A DNA stretch of 64,000 bases from Brevibacillus gelatini (GTDB lineage: Bacteria > Bacillota > Bacilli > Brevibacillales > Brevibacillaceae): the NCBI RefSeq assembly GCF_003710935.1, contig NZ_RHHS01000030.1, positions 39,724 to 103,723 on the forward strand. Direction: 5' to 3'. Under the pieces are notes generated by a model that saw only the letters and a program-made list of their open reading frames with translations, did not search any database and was not told the origin of the DNA. How positions within the stretch are numbered: position 1 is the stretch's first letter; each line of letters begins with the position of its first letter. Below are positions 49,726 through 58,353 of this stretch, piece after piece. The position numbers and the translations under genes are program-made.

Positions 49726-51651
49726 ATGAATCGCTTTTTTCGTAATACCGGGTTCTACCTGCTGATTTTTCTTGTCACGGTCGGGATCGTGAATTTCATC
49801 CTCTCCGGTACTGATAAGGTTGGGAAACTTACATATCAGGATTTCCGGGTACAGCTGAAAGCTGACAATGTTACAGAGCTATCCATGCGTCCTGAAAACG
49901 GTACATACAGGGTAGAGGGTACACTGGCTAAAGCTATTCCGGGACAGGAAAGCAACAAATTTTTTACCAACGTTCCTTTGTACGACTCTGATGTTGTAAA
50001 GCTGGTCGAGACGAAAATTGATGAACAAAAACTGAAAAAGGTAGAGTTCAATCCAGCGGAGGGCAACAGCATTTGGCTCACGTTCCTGACCTCGATCATT
50101 CCTTTTGTCATCATTTTCATCCTGTTTTTCTTCCTTCTGAACAATGCTCAGGGTGGCGGCAGCCGGGTGATGAACTTCGGAAAAAGCCGCGCGAAGCTGT
50201 ACAACGAAGAGAAGAAGCGCGTTACGTTTGACGACGTAGCGGGTGCAGATGAAGAAAAAGCGGAGCTGGAGGAAGTCGTTGAGTTCCTGAAAGACCCGCG
50301 CAAATTCAACGCGGTCGGTGCCCGTATTCCAAAAGGGGTTCTGCTCGTAGGTCCTCCGGGTACTGGTAAAACCTTGCTCGCCCGCGCTGTTGCTGGTGAA
50401 GCAGGTGTTCCGTTCTTCAGCATTTCCGGTTCTGACTTTGTGGAAATGTTCGTCGGGGTGGGTGCATCCCGCGTACGTGACCTGTTTGAAAACGCGAAGA
50501 AAAATGCTCCGTGCATTATCTTTATCGACGAGATCGACGCCGTAGGTCGCCAGCGTGGAGCTGGTCTCGGCGGCGGTCATGACGAGCGCGAGCAAACACT
50601 CAACCAGTTGCTCGTAGAGATGGACGGTTTCGGTGGCAACGAAGGCATCATCATGGTGGCTGCGACCAACCGACCTGACATTCTCGACCCGGCGCTTCTG
50701 CGTCCAGGACGTTTTGACCGTCAAATTACAGTGGATCGTCCCGACATCAAAGGCCGTGAAGCGGTGCTCAAGGTTCATGCCCGCAACAAGCCGCTTGGCG
50801 ATGACGTGAAGCTGGATGTGATTGCCCGTGGTACTTCGGGCTTCACGGGTGCAGATTTGGAGAACCTGCTCAACGAAGCTGCTCTCCTTACCGCCCGCAA
50901 AAACAAAAAGCAAATCAGCATGAAGGAAATCGACGAAGCGATCGACCGCGTCATTGCTGGTCCGGCGAAAAAATCTCGCGTTGTCAGCGAAGAGGAAAGA
51001 CGCCTGGTTGCTTTCCACGAAGCCGGTCATACCATTATCGGCTATCACCTGAGAAATGCAGAAATGGTACATAAGGTAACGATCATTCCGCGCGGCCAGG
51101 CTGGCGGATACACCGTGATGCTGCCAAAAGAAGACCGTTTCTTTGCAACAAAAACAGATTTGCTCGACAAAATCGTCGGGTTGTTGGGTGGACGAGTGGC
51201 TGAGGAGCTGGTGCTCGGGGATATTAGTACCGGGGCACATAACGACTTCCAGCGCGCAACCGCGATTGCCCGCAGCATGATTACCGAATACGGGATGAGC
51301 AAGCTCGGCCCGATGCAGTTCGGCAAGAGCCAGGGACAGGTATTCCTGGGCCGCGATTATGGCAACGAGCGCAACTACTCCGACCAGATCGCCTATGAGA
51401 TCGATCTGGAAATGCAAAACATCATCAACGAATGCTACGCAAGATGTAAAGAACTGTTGACCAAGCACCGCGATCAGCTTGATCTGATTGCCAACACTTT
51501 GCTGCGCGTAGAGACGCTCGATGCTGAGCAAATCAAGCAATTGATCGAGACAGGAAGAATGGACAACGATCCGGACTATCCGGATAACGGTGATGTGGTC
51601 GTCAACATTCAACCAAAACAAGAAGAAACAAACGAAGAACCGAAACAATAA
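49726..51651 (+). CDS. ftsH: ATP-dependent zinc metalloprotease FtsH
   Basis: Membrane AAA+ protease: two transmembrane helices (about 8-25 and 108-128), AAA ATPase with Walker A GPPGTGKT near residue 209, SRH region [19 protein letters not shown], and zinc site HEAGH near residue 429. 641 residues, Gln/Glu-rich tail. Sporulation initiation in B. subtilis needs it. Confidence 0.98.
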   Translation: MNRFFRNTGFYLLIFLVTVGIVNFILSGTDKVGKLTYQDFRVQLKADNVTELSMRPENGTYRVEGTLAKAIPGQESNKFFTNVPLYDSDVVKLVETKIDEQKLKKVEFNPAEGNSIWLTFLTSIIPFVIIFILFFFLLNNAQGGGSRVMNFGKSRAKLYNEEKKRVTFDDVAGADEEKAELEEVVEFLKDPRKFNAVGARIPKGVLLVGPPGTGKTLLARAVAGEAGVPFFSISGSDFVEMFVGVGASRVRDLFENAKKNAPCIIFIDEIDAVGRQRGAGLGGGHDEREQTLNQLLVEMDGFGGNEGIIMVAATNRPDILDPALLRPGRFDRQITVDRPDIKGREAVLKVHARNKPLGDDVKLDVIARGTSGFTGADLENLLNEAALLTARKNKKQISMKEIDEAIDRVIAGPAKKSRVVSEEERRLVAFHEAGHTIIGYHLRNAEMVHKVTIIPRGQAGGYTVMLPKEDRFFATKTDLLDKIVGLLGGRVAEELVLGDISTGAHNDFQRATAIARSMITEYGMSKLGPMQFGKSQGQVFLGRDYGNERNYSDQIAYEIDLEMQNIINECYARCKELLTKHRDQLDLIANTLLRVETLDAEQIKQLIETGRMDNDPDYPDNGDVVVNIQPKQEETNEEPKQ

Positions 51652-51676
51652 GGGGCGCCTCAGGTGCCTCTTTTCT
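51651..51676 (+). terminator. Intrinsic terminator after ftsH
   Basis: AGGGGCGCC / GGTGCCTCT with G-T pairs, then TTTTCTT. Confidence 0.65.
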
Positions 51677-51745
51677 TCATCAATGAACAAGAAGCGCGCA
51701 GTGGCAAAAAGCATACGCAACCGAATCGATGGAGGAGGAGACAAG

Positions 51746-52615
51746 ATGTTGCTTACACCGGAAATGGCCGCATTTGATATGGACGGTACGCTGTTGAACA
51801 AGGCGTCGCAAATGACAGAAGGGACGAGAGAAGCACTGTTCAAGCTGCAGGAGAAGGGCTGCAAGCTGGTGCTGTCGACAGGCAGAATGTTTGGCTCGGC
51901 CCAAGTCCCGATTGACTCGTTTCCATTTGACGGATACGTATGCAGCAACGGGGCTGCCATTTACGAAAAAGACGGCACGCTCGTTCGCCGCTTTTTCTTG
52001 CCGAAGCAAATGGTAATCGATGCAATCCATGCGCTGCGACAGGAGCCGATTTACTACGAGCTGCATGATACAAAAAGCAATCGCTGGATGGTGCAGGAGG
52101 ATCGAGAGCGTCTGGAGGCGATCATTGAGCAGGATGCATCAGTGGAAGGAGTCTCCATGCGGCAGTTTGCGTTTTACAAGCTTGCCCGCGTCGCGCCGCT
52201 TGCGGAAGTGCTGCAGCAAATCGAATCCGGAGAAGCGGAAATCGTCAAGTTTTTCATCTGGGACAACAATCCGGAGCGCCTCAAGTGGGTTGCCGAACAA
52301 TTCAGCCCGTGGCAGGAGCAGGTGACGATCACTTCGTCCGGCAAGGATAATATCGAGGTTATTCCCCAGGGCGTCTCCAAATGGGAAGGGCTGCTGTATT
52401 TTTGCAAAGCATGGGGAATTGCACCAGAGCAGGTGATGGCGTTCGGTGATGCGGAAAACGACCGCGAGGCACTGACCGGGGCTGGCTATTCGGTCGCGAT
52501 GGAAAACGCGTCGCCAGCGCTCAAGGAGATTGCCAAATATATTGCGCCGCATCATAACGACGATGGTGTTGCCAGATTTATTCTGGAACGGGTGATTGGC
52601 GAGCCGCCAAAATAG
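51746..52615 (+). CDS. Cof-type HAD phosphatase
   Basis: HAD-superfamily IIB (Cof-like) hydrolase: nucleophile motif FDMDGTLLN near the N terminus, STGRMFG (motif II), SKWEGL (lysine motif III) and AFGDAENDREAL (motif IV). 289 residues from ATG 51746, behind GGAGGAGGAG; the long frame from 51590 reaches into ftsH. Substrate (sugar or flavin phosphate) not predictable. Not in the B. subtilis locus. Confidence 0.92.
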   Translation: MLLTPEMAAFDMDGTLLNKASQMTEGTREALFKLQEKGCKLVLSTGRMFGSAQVPIDSFPFDGYVCSNGAAIYEKDGTLVRRFFLPKQMVIDAIHALRQEPIYYELHDTKSNRWMVQEDRERLEAIIEQDASVEGVSMRQFAFYKLARVAPLAEVLQQIESGEAEIVKFFIWDNNPERLKWVAEQFSPWQEQVTITSSGKDNIEVIPQGVSKWEGLLYFCKAWGIAPEQVMAFGDAENDREALTGAGYSVAMENASPALKEIAKYIAPHHNDDGVARFILERVIGEPPK

Positions 52616-52634
52616 GCCAGACTGCCCGCCTCCG

Positions 52635-52662
52635 AAACCGTCCTTGACCGGGACGGTTTTTT
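52635..52662 (+). terminator. Intrinsic terminator after the HAD gene
   Basis: AAACCGTCC / GGACGGTTT hairpin with T run. Confidence 0.9.
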
Positions 52663-52771
52663 GCTGCCTTCCATCGACAGCAAATGGCGAGAACATGCGG
52701 GAGCTATAGGCTTTTTGTATAGGGGTCCTGGGAACAGGAAAGCATAGAAAAATCATGTAACAACGCTTACA

Positions 52772-52800
52772 TTGACAAGACCCGGTTATCGGCTTACAAT
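52772..52800 (+). promoter_or_regulatory. SigmaA promoter of nadA
   Basis: TTGACA (52772-52777), 17-base spacer, TACAAT (52795-52800). Confidence 0.8.
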
Positions 52801-52839
52801 GACCGTAAATTATGACACCACCGTAGGGGGATTTTTTCC

Positions 52840-53784
52840 ATGGACGCTTTAGCGTTAGAAAAAAAAGCCCAGCGCAACGCTGAGTTACGTGAACGATTGA
52901 TGCAGCTGAAGAAAGAGCGTAATGCCATCATTCTTGCTCATTTTTACCAACGTCCTGAGATTCAGGAAGTAGCCGACTTTATTGGGGACTCCTTTGGACT
53001 GGCACAAAAAGCAAAGGAAACCGATGCAGATGTCATCTTGTTCTGCGGGGTTCACTTCATGGGAGAAAGTGCAAAAATTCTCAATCCCCAAAAGAAGGTC
53101 ATCATCCCTGATGAGCGTGCAGGCTGTCCAATGGCGGACATGGTGAACGTAGAGGGGCTGCGCAAGCTAAAGGCACAGCATCCAAATGCGAAAGTCGTGG
53201 CGTACATCAACACTTCTGCTGACGTCAAGGCAGAGACACACATCTGCTGTACGTCGTCTAACGCAAAGCGGGTGATTGAATCTGTAGACAGCGATGAGAT
53301 CATCTGGGTTCCGGACAAAAACCTGGGCCACTATGTATCCCAGTTCACGGACAAGAAGATGATTATCTGGGAAGGCTACTGCAATACGCATGACCAGTTG
53401 TCTGTCGAAGACATCATGACGTTGAAGCGGCAGCATCCAGAGGCATTGGTTGTCGTGCATCCGGAATGCCGCCCGGAAGTGGTTGCCTTGGCCGACTATG
53501 TAGGCTCCACAACCGGAATCCTCAAATACTGCCGCGAATCGTCCCACAAGGAATTTATCATCGGGACCGAGGACGGCACACGCTACATGCTGGAAAAGGA
53601 CAGCCCGGACAAAAAGTTTATTTTCGCGTCCAAATACCTCGTCTGCCCGAACATGAAGGTGAACAACCTGAAAAAATGCGTCGAGGCGCTGGAAACGATG
53701 AAGCCGGAAATTTACGTGCCAAAAGATATTGCAGACGCAGCGCGCGCTTCGTTGGAGCGGATGCTGGAAGTAGCTCCGGCGTAA
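52840..53784 (+). CDS. nadA: Quinolinate synthase NadA
   Basis: [4Fe-4S] enzyme condensing iminoaspartate (from NadB) with dihydroxyacetone phosphate to quinolinate. 314 residues. Cysteines that fit the three cluster ligands are in ERAGCPMADM, HPECRPEV and YLVCPNMKVNN. Its partner genes nadB-nadC are 6 kb downstream. Confidence 0.96.
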   Translation: MDALALEKKAQRNAELRERLMQLKKERNAIILAHFYQRPEIQEVADFIGDSFGLAQKAKETDADVILFCGVHFMGESAKILNPQKKVIIPDERAGCPMADMVNVEGLRKLKAQHPNAKVVAYINTSADVKAETHICCTSSNAKRVIESVDSDEIIWVPDKNLGHYVSQFTDKKMIIWEGYCNTHDQLSVEDIMTLKRQHPEALVVVHPECRPEVVALADYVGSTTGILKYCRESSHKEFIIGTEDGTRYMLEKDSPDKKFIFASKYLVCPNMKVNNLKKCVEALETMKPEIYVPKDIADAARASLERMLEVAPA

Positions 53785-53812
53785 ACGGGTTCGTCATTTT
53801 TTCGAGAATAGG

Positions 53813-53855
53813 AAAGGGAGCAAGGCTTGTCAGAAGCTTTGCTCCCTTTGTTTTG
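53813..53855. terminator. Strong hairpin between nadA and the opposite-strand genes
   Basis: AAAGGGAGCAAGGCTT / AAGCTTTGCTCCCTTT stem with T-rich tail on the plus side; probably bidirectional between convergent genes. Confidence 0.85.
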
Positions 53856-53880
53856 TTGGGCAGGCACGCAAAAGGCTGGT

Positions 53881-55170
53881 CTAGGACTGCGCCAGAGGCT
53901 GGATGTCTTTTCGGCGATAAATGTTCAGCGCAAGCCCCATCAGTGCCATTTGCAAAATCAGGTGCGTATTGCCGTGGCTGATAAAAGGGAGGGGAACCGA
54001 TACTCGGGGCAGCAGTCCGAACGTCATGAGCATGCTCCAGAAGTAAGGCAGGAAGGTCAGCACAGCGATGCCTGTCAGCAGCAGCGAGCCGTACCTGTCT
54101 TTTACCCGCTTGATTGCGCGTATCCAGCGACCGGCGAGGAACAGACCAATGGCGAACAACATCGCCCCAGCGGCCAAACCGAAGCTGTAGATCAGATAAG
54201 CAAAAACAAAATCCGTTTCGGTCGCAGGGAGGGTATCGAGACGCGAGCCGAATCCTTGCCCCCACAGCCCGGCGGAGCGGACAGCCTCCAGCATTTGAAT
54301 GGCGAGATAGCCTTTTCCATTCGGATCGTTGTAAGGAGAAAGGTAAGCGAGCCACCGATCCAGCATGTACGGGCTAGAAAACAGGTAGACACAGCCGCTG
54401 GCGCTTGCGGCGATCCATCCACTGACAGCCAGCAGGGTACGCCGTTTGACAGGGGAAGCCGCCAGGAGGAAGAGGAAGGCGCTCCCAAACAGGACCAACA
54501 TAAACGTTTGCTGCTCGGACGCCAAAAGCAGGCATGGCGGGAGGAAGTAGGCAAGTGCCCTCCATGTGATGTGGCGGCCGTTCCAGTTCCATTGGGCAAA
54601 AATTCCGGCCAGCGCGACTGTGAACAAAAAGGGACTGAGCGCGACGAAATTGACGAGAGTTGACCCAATGGCAAGATGCGGGATGCCGTTTAGCATTTCG
54701 CCGTTGTGCAAGGTAAACAGCAGAACGATCAGCGTCGCAAGGTAAAGATAGCGGCTGTATTTTAGCAGCTTGCGGTAATTGGAAAACAAAATGAGCACAA
54801 ACAGGATGCTGCCGATCAACATGCCAACAAGCTTATTCTCGACGAGCTTGTCGTTGACCATTGCCGTGTGAAGCGAAAACATGGTCAGCAGTCCGACGCC
54901 AAGCAGAATGGCAATCATCGCCACGATGCTCCATTCCATACGCGGCTTGTGGGCTTGATGCAACTGGCGGCCAATGGATACGGGATCACCCATCTCGGCA
55001 ATCGCCTGAGCAATCGCCGCTTCTTCCGAGTACCCTGCTTCGCGGTAGTCGGCTATTTTTTCGGCAAAATGCCCTTCCAGCTCCAGCCGGATGGCAGGGT
55101 GAACTTCCTTGCTGGCAATTTGCCTGCAAACTTCCTCTATGTAATTTGCTATTTTGTCCGGCTGGCTCAT
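53881..55170 (-). CDS. Permease-prefix-like domain fused to a SEDS (FtsW/RodA-like) core
   Basis: 429 residues. Residues 1-76 are a soluble helical prefix of the kind found before some PadR-linked membrane proteins (YREAGYSEEAAIAQAIAEMG). From residue 80 there are about ten membrane helices with SEDS signatures: GLWGQGFGSRLDTLP and the extracellular TDFVFAYL, whose Asp320 aligns with the catalytic Asp of RodA. The usual EE(L)G after it is YSFG, and the C-terminal PFISYGG is PFISHGN. A glycosyltransferase or a regulatory relative is inferred. It starts inside the padR stop. Confidence 0.75.
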   Translation of the reverse strand: MSQPDKIANYIEEVCRQIASKEVHPAIRLELEGHFAEKIADYREAGYSEEAAIAQAIAEMGDPVSIGRQLHQAHKPRMEWSIVAMIAILLGVGLLTMFSLHTAMVNDKLVENKLVGMLIGSILFVLILFSNYRKLLKYSRYLYLATLIVLLFTLHNGEMLNGIPHLAIGSTLVNFVALSPFLFTVALAGIFAQWNWNGRHITWRALAYFLPPCLLLASEQQTFMLVLFGSAFLFLLAASPVKRRTLLAVSGWIAASASGCVYLFSSPYMLDRWLAYLSPYNDPNGKGYLAIQMLEAVRSAGLWGQGFGSRLDTLPATETDFVFAYLIYSFGLAAGAMLFAIGLFLAGRWIRAIKRVKDRYGSLLLTGIAVLTFLPYFWSMLMTFGLLPRVSVPLPFISHGNTHLILQMALMGLALNIYRRKDIQPLAQS

Positions 55171-55502
55171 GACGATTCACCGCCCAATACTTGGTCTACT
55201 GCGCTGCGAAACGAGATCCATTCCCGTTTTTTGTCCTGGAGATGCCGTTTGCCTTCTGGCGTGATTTGATAATATTTGCGTTTACGCTCGCCGTCTCCCT
55301 CGCTCCAGAACGCCTCGACTTTTCCTTCCGACTCCAGCGTGTGCAAAATCGGATAGAGCGTGCCTTCCTTCAACGTGAGTACGCCGTTTGAGTTTTTTTC
55401 CATCGTCTTAATCATTTCGTAGCCGTACATCGGCTTTTGTTCGAGCAAGGTCAAAACCAGGATGACTGTACTGCCCTTCATCAGCTCTTTGTTAATCGTC
55501 AT
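55167..55502 (-). CDS. PadR-family transcriptional regulator
   Basis: 111-residue winged-helix regulator: MKGSTVILVLTLLEQKPMYGY, GTLYPILHTLE and RKYYQITPEG are PadR signatures. ATG behind GGGAGG. It overlaps the SEDS-like gene by 4 bases, so it probably represses its own operon. Effector unknown. Upstream in-frame codons lack a ribosome site. Confidence 0.93.
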   Translation of the reverse strand: MTINKELMKGSTVILVLTLLEQKPMYGYEMIKTMEKNSNGVLTLKEGTLYPILHTLESEGKVEAFWSEGDGERKRKYYQITPEGKRHLQDKKREWISFRSAVDQVLGGESS

Positions 55503-55552
55503 GGGTACCTCCCTTTTGTATCGAATTTGGATGCATCGGAAATCTAGGTATA

Positions 55553-55581
55553 ATTGTAAACGGTCATGTCCCGGATGGCAA
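55553..55581 (-). promoter_or_regulatory. SigmaA promoter of padR and the SEDS-like gene
   Basis: Minus-strand TTGCCA (plus 55576-55581), 17-base spacer, TACAAT (55553-55558). Confidence 0.6.
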
Positions 55582-55610
55582 CTGTTAACATGGATCGGGT
55601 CCCCAGCAAA

Positions 55611-55646
55611 AAAAAGCTCCCTCGTGAGCGTAAGGAAGCTTTTTTG
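55611..55646 (-). terminator. Terminator hairpin after the PCYCGC gene
   Basis: AAAAAGCTCCCT / AGGAAGCTTTTT stem with A/T runs on both sides; serves the minus-strand gene at 55685-56176. Confidence 0.75.
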
Positions 55647-55684
55647 CGACCAAGCGCCAGAACCTGACGCCATCTCTCCGCTGT

Positions 55685-56176
55685 TCAAGACGGCATCGGA
55701 GTCGGTGTCGGTTTTCCGTAGCCTTCTTTGTAGGTGTGGTCGATGTAATCGCGAATTTCTTTTGTCGATTTGCCCGCCTGCTTCAGCTTGGAGGAAATAA
55801 CGGCAATCTCCATGCAGACGCCGCAGCGTGTCCCGTGGTCATCCCAGACGATGGAGCCATCCGGCTTTTCCTCTTTGATAAAGCAGTTGCCGTTGTGCAG
55901 ATGCCCAGCACTCTCTCCGCAGCCGCAGTAGCAGGGGATGGATTTGAGCAGTTCGCGGTTTGCGGCGGCGATTTTGTACGATTCGATAATGACAGGGTCT
56001 TGATTATCCAAAAACTTCGGAAGCTGGTCGACAGAAGCGGTCATTTCCTGCAGGTCCCCATTCGGGGCGTGCTGTGCGTGATTCGCGTGATCGTCGGCAG
56101 CCTGATCGGCAGAGCCGCAGCCGGCAAGCAGAGCTGCGGTGATGAAGCTGACAGCTAACCATGATTGACGTTTCAT
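55685..56176 (-). CDS. PCYCGC-motif lipoprotein
   Basis: 163-residue secreted lipoprotein: lipobox LLAGC near residue 20, a His/Ala/Asp-rich linker, and the family motif PCYCGCGE followed by GHLHNGNCF and GTRCGVCM; the cysteines and histidines look like a metal or redox site. Function of the family unknown. The second ATG (56176) is 10 bases after AGGAGG; ATG 56185 is only 1 base away. It lies next to a zinc-uptake locus. Confidence 0.88.
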   Translation of the reverse strand: MKRQSWLAVSFITAALLAGCGSADQAADDHANHAQHAPNGDLQEMTASVDQLPKFLDNQDPVIIESYKIAAANRELLKSIPCYCGCGESAGHLHNGNCFIKEEKPDGSIVWDDHGTRCGVCMEIAVISSKLKQAGKSTKEIRDYIDHTYKEGYGKPTPTPMPS

Positions 56177-56263
56177 TTTGGACATACCTCCTGCCCATTA
56201 TCTTATCATAACGGCTTGGAGAAATTGTGAAGCGATGCGCAACGTTGCAAGCAAATGACGATT

Positions 56264-56284
56264 AAATCGGAATAAATCCTATTT
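56264..56284. promoter_or_regulatory. Zur-like palindrome upstream of znuA (distal)
   Basis: 21-bp element beginning AAATCGGAAT and ending CCTATTT, about 17 of 21 matches to the Bacillus Zur box as I recall it. Confidence 0.5.
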
Positions 56285-56329
56285 ACTTTTTGGGCTTCTG
56301 TCCGTATAATGAAAAACGATCATGAAACT

Positions 56330-56350
56330 AAATCGGAATCATTTTGAATT
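56330..56350. promoter_or_regulatory. Zur-like palindrome between the znuA promoter and start
   Basis: AAATCGGAATCATT then TTGAATT, again about 17 of 21 to the Zur box. It lies downstream of TATAAT at 56305-56310 and would block the promoter. Confidence 0.55.
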
Positions 56351-56369
56351 GGGTAGGAGGAGCATAGAG

Positions 56370-57356
56370 ATGAAAAAGGGCCTGATGGCGATCGTGAGCC
56401 TGATTGCAGCGGTCAGCATTGCCGGATGCGGCGCAGCCGAGCAGACAGCAAGCACGCCGCAAACTGGCGGCGATGCGAATGCCAAGCCAAAAGTATATAC
56501 GACTATTTATCCGCTCGAATACGTAGCCAAGCGCATCGGAGGCGACCATGTGGAAGTGACGAACATCATTCCAATTGGAGTAGAACCGCACGATTTCGAG
56601 CCAACCGCAAAAGACATGGTCGCGTTGGCGAACGCAGACATTTTTGCCTACAACGGCAGCGGCCTGGAGCTGTGGGTCGATAAAGCGGTTGGCAACCTCG
56701 ACAAAAACAAGACGGTCATCGTCAATGCGTCGGAAGGTCTTGAGTTGCTGAAAGCGACAGAAGAGCATGAGCATGAACATGAGCACGAGCACGAAGGAGA
56801 AGCGGCCACCGAGGAGCACGACCATGACCACGGCGAATTTGACCCGCACGTCTGGCTGGACCCTACGAAGCTGAAAGCGCAGGCAGAAAAAGTGAAAAAT
56901 ACGCTGGTGCAAAAAGACCAGGCCCACGCTGCCGATTATGAGAAAAACTACGCCCAATTGGCTGCTGACCTGGACCAGTTGGATCAGGAGTTTCAAAACA
57001 TGGCTGCACAAGCTGCCAAAAAAGAGTTCATGACCTCGCACAGCGCGTTCTCCTATTTGGCAAATCGGTACGGACTGGAGCAGGTGGCCATTTCCGGGCT
57101 GAATCCGGCTGACGAGCCGTCTCCGGCAGAATTGAAAAGCCTGGTGGAGCATGTGAAGGAACACAACATCTCCTACGTTTTGTTTGAATCACTCGTCTCA
57201 CCAAAAGTAGCGGAAGTCATCGCGAAGGAAGCCGGCGTGAAGACAGCTACCCTCAATCCGCTCGAAGGTTTGACAGAGGACGATGTAAAAGGCGGACGTG
57301 ACTACTTGTCCATCATGCGTGACAATCTGGAGACTTTGAAGGTCGCCTTGCAATAA
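56370..57356 (+). CDS. znuA: Zinc-binding lipoprotein ZnuA/AdcA-type
   Basis: Substrate-binding protein of a zinc/manganese ABC importer (cluster A-I). Lipobox SIAGC near residues 16-20. Metal-site His residues are in EPHDFEP and DPHVWLDP, with SHSAFSYLANRYGL later. A His/Glu/Asp-rich loop at about 132-156 is typical of zinc, not manganese, carriers. ATG 56370 behind GTAGGAGGAG. 328 residues. Zur boxes flank its promoter, and a terminator separates it from znuC. Confidence 0.93.
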   Translation: MKKGLMAIVSLIAAVSIAGCGAAEQTASTPQTGGDANAKPKVYTTIYPLEYVAKRIGGDHVEVTNIIPIGVEPHDFEPTAKDMVALANADIFAYNGSGLELWVDKAVGNLDKNKTVIVNASEGLELLKATEEHEHEHEHEHEGEAATEEHDHDHGEFDPHVWLDPTKLKAQAEKVKNTLVQKDQAHAADYEKNYAQLAADLDQLDQEFQNMAAQAAKKEFMTSHSAFSYLANRYGLEQVAISGLNPADEPSPAELKSLVEHVKEHNISYVLFESLVSPKVAEVIAKEAGVKTATLNPLEGLTEDDVKGGRDYLSIMRDNLETLKVALQ

Positions 57357-57370
57357 AAGCAGCGTGAACA

Positions 57371-57400
57371 AAATGTCGCTACATAAAGCGGCATTTTTTC
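57371..57400 (+). terminator. Intrinsic terminator after znuA
   Basis: AAATGTCGCT / AGCGGCATTT stem, T run; znuA and znuCB-zur are therefore separate units. Confidence 0.8.
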
Positions 57401-57469
57401 TTTACCCGCTTGCCCCGCTTGTGCCTTTGACCTGACTGCCGTATTCCGGCTTTTTTGACCATGGAAGGG

Positions 57470-57529
57470 TTGTGGTTCGGGGAAAATCGTAGTAGGATGT
57501 AAGGTAGCAAATCAGAACAAATCCGATTT
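57470..57529 (+). promoter_or_regulatory. znuC promoter and Zur-like box
   Basis: TTGTGG (57470-57475), 17 bases, TAGGAT (57493-57498). A third AAATC...GATTT palindrome at 57509-57529 follows (ends ATCCGATTT, the mirror of the left arm of the znuA boxes). Confidence 0.55.
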
Positions 57530-57545
57530 AAAGGATGATTATTGC

Positions 57546-58316
57546 ATGGAAGCAATGACCCAAGGAGTGCCTGTGGTAAAGCTCACGGACGTCTCCTTTC
57601 AATATGAAGACAAACTGGTGCTGGATGGAGTCGAATTTTCGCTTGAACGGGGAGAGTTTGTCGGGATTGTCGGCCCGAATGGCTCGGGAAAATCGACACT
57701 GATGAAGCTGATCCTTGGCCTGCTCACTCCGAACAAAGGAACGGTCGAGCTGTTCGGGCAGCCTTTGTCCAAATTCCGCGAATGGAACCGGATTGGCTAT
57801 GTAGCACAGCAGGTAGCTCACGGGGCTGGCGGTTTTCCCGCGACGGTGCAGGAAGTCGTGGCTTCCGGTCTGGTGGGCAAGGTCGGTCTTTTCCGCAGGT
57901 TGACCGCCCGGCATCATGAAAGCGTGCGCGCCGCCGTTGAGCGTGTCGGCCTGGCGGAAAAGCTCAACCAGCGCATCGGCAGCCTGTCTGGCGGACAATT
58001 GCAGCGTGTGTTCATCGCGCGTGCGCTCGTGGCAGAACCGGAGCTGCTGATTCTCGACGAGCCTACAGTTGGTGTGGACCAGGAATCGATTGAGCAGTTT
58101 TACGGCCTGCTTCGCTCGCTCAAGGAGGAAAACGGCCTGACGATGATGATCGTGAGCCACGACGTCGGCGTCATGTCGCAATGGGTGACAAAGGTAGCTT
58201 GCGTGCAGAAGAAGATTCACTTCCATGGAACGGCTCACGAGTTTGAGCACAATCAGGAAAAAATATTGCAGAGCATGTATGGTGATTCTGTGCGCCTTTT
58301 GTCTCATCACCATTAA
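57546..58316 (+). CDS. znuC: Zinc ABC transporter ATPase
   Basis: ABC ATPase: Walker A GPNGSGKST, signature LSGGQLQRV, Walker B LLILDEPT and H-loop MIVSHDVG. 256 residues, ends in a histidine tail (HHH). Partner of ZnuA and ZnuB, 37 bases upstream of znuB. Confidence 0.93.
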   Translation: MEAMTQGVPVVKLTDVSFQYEDKLVLDGVEFSLERGEFVGIVGPNGSGKSTLMKLILGLLTPNKGTVELFGQPLSKFREWNRIGYVAQQVAHGAGGFPATVQEVVASGLVGKVGLFRRLTARHHESVRAAVERVGLAEKLNQRIGSLSGGQLQRVFIARALVAEPELLILDEPTVGVDQESIEQFYGLLRSLKEENGLTMMIVSHDVGVMSQWVTKVACVQKKIHFHGTAHEFEHNQEKILQSMYGDSVRLLSHHH

Positions 58317-58353
58317 GCCGTTGCAAACGAGATAACAAAGAAGGAGTATGACC

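Noticed and set aside
49879..51960. 693-codon open frame on the minus strand
   Set aside because: Antisense of ftsH, with no recognisable domain; it also crosses the ftsH terminator.
56767..56840. Short GAGCATGA-like direct repeats, possible tandem repeat
   Set aside because: These are codons of the histidine-rich zinc loop of ZnuA, not an independent repeat.
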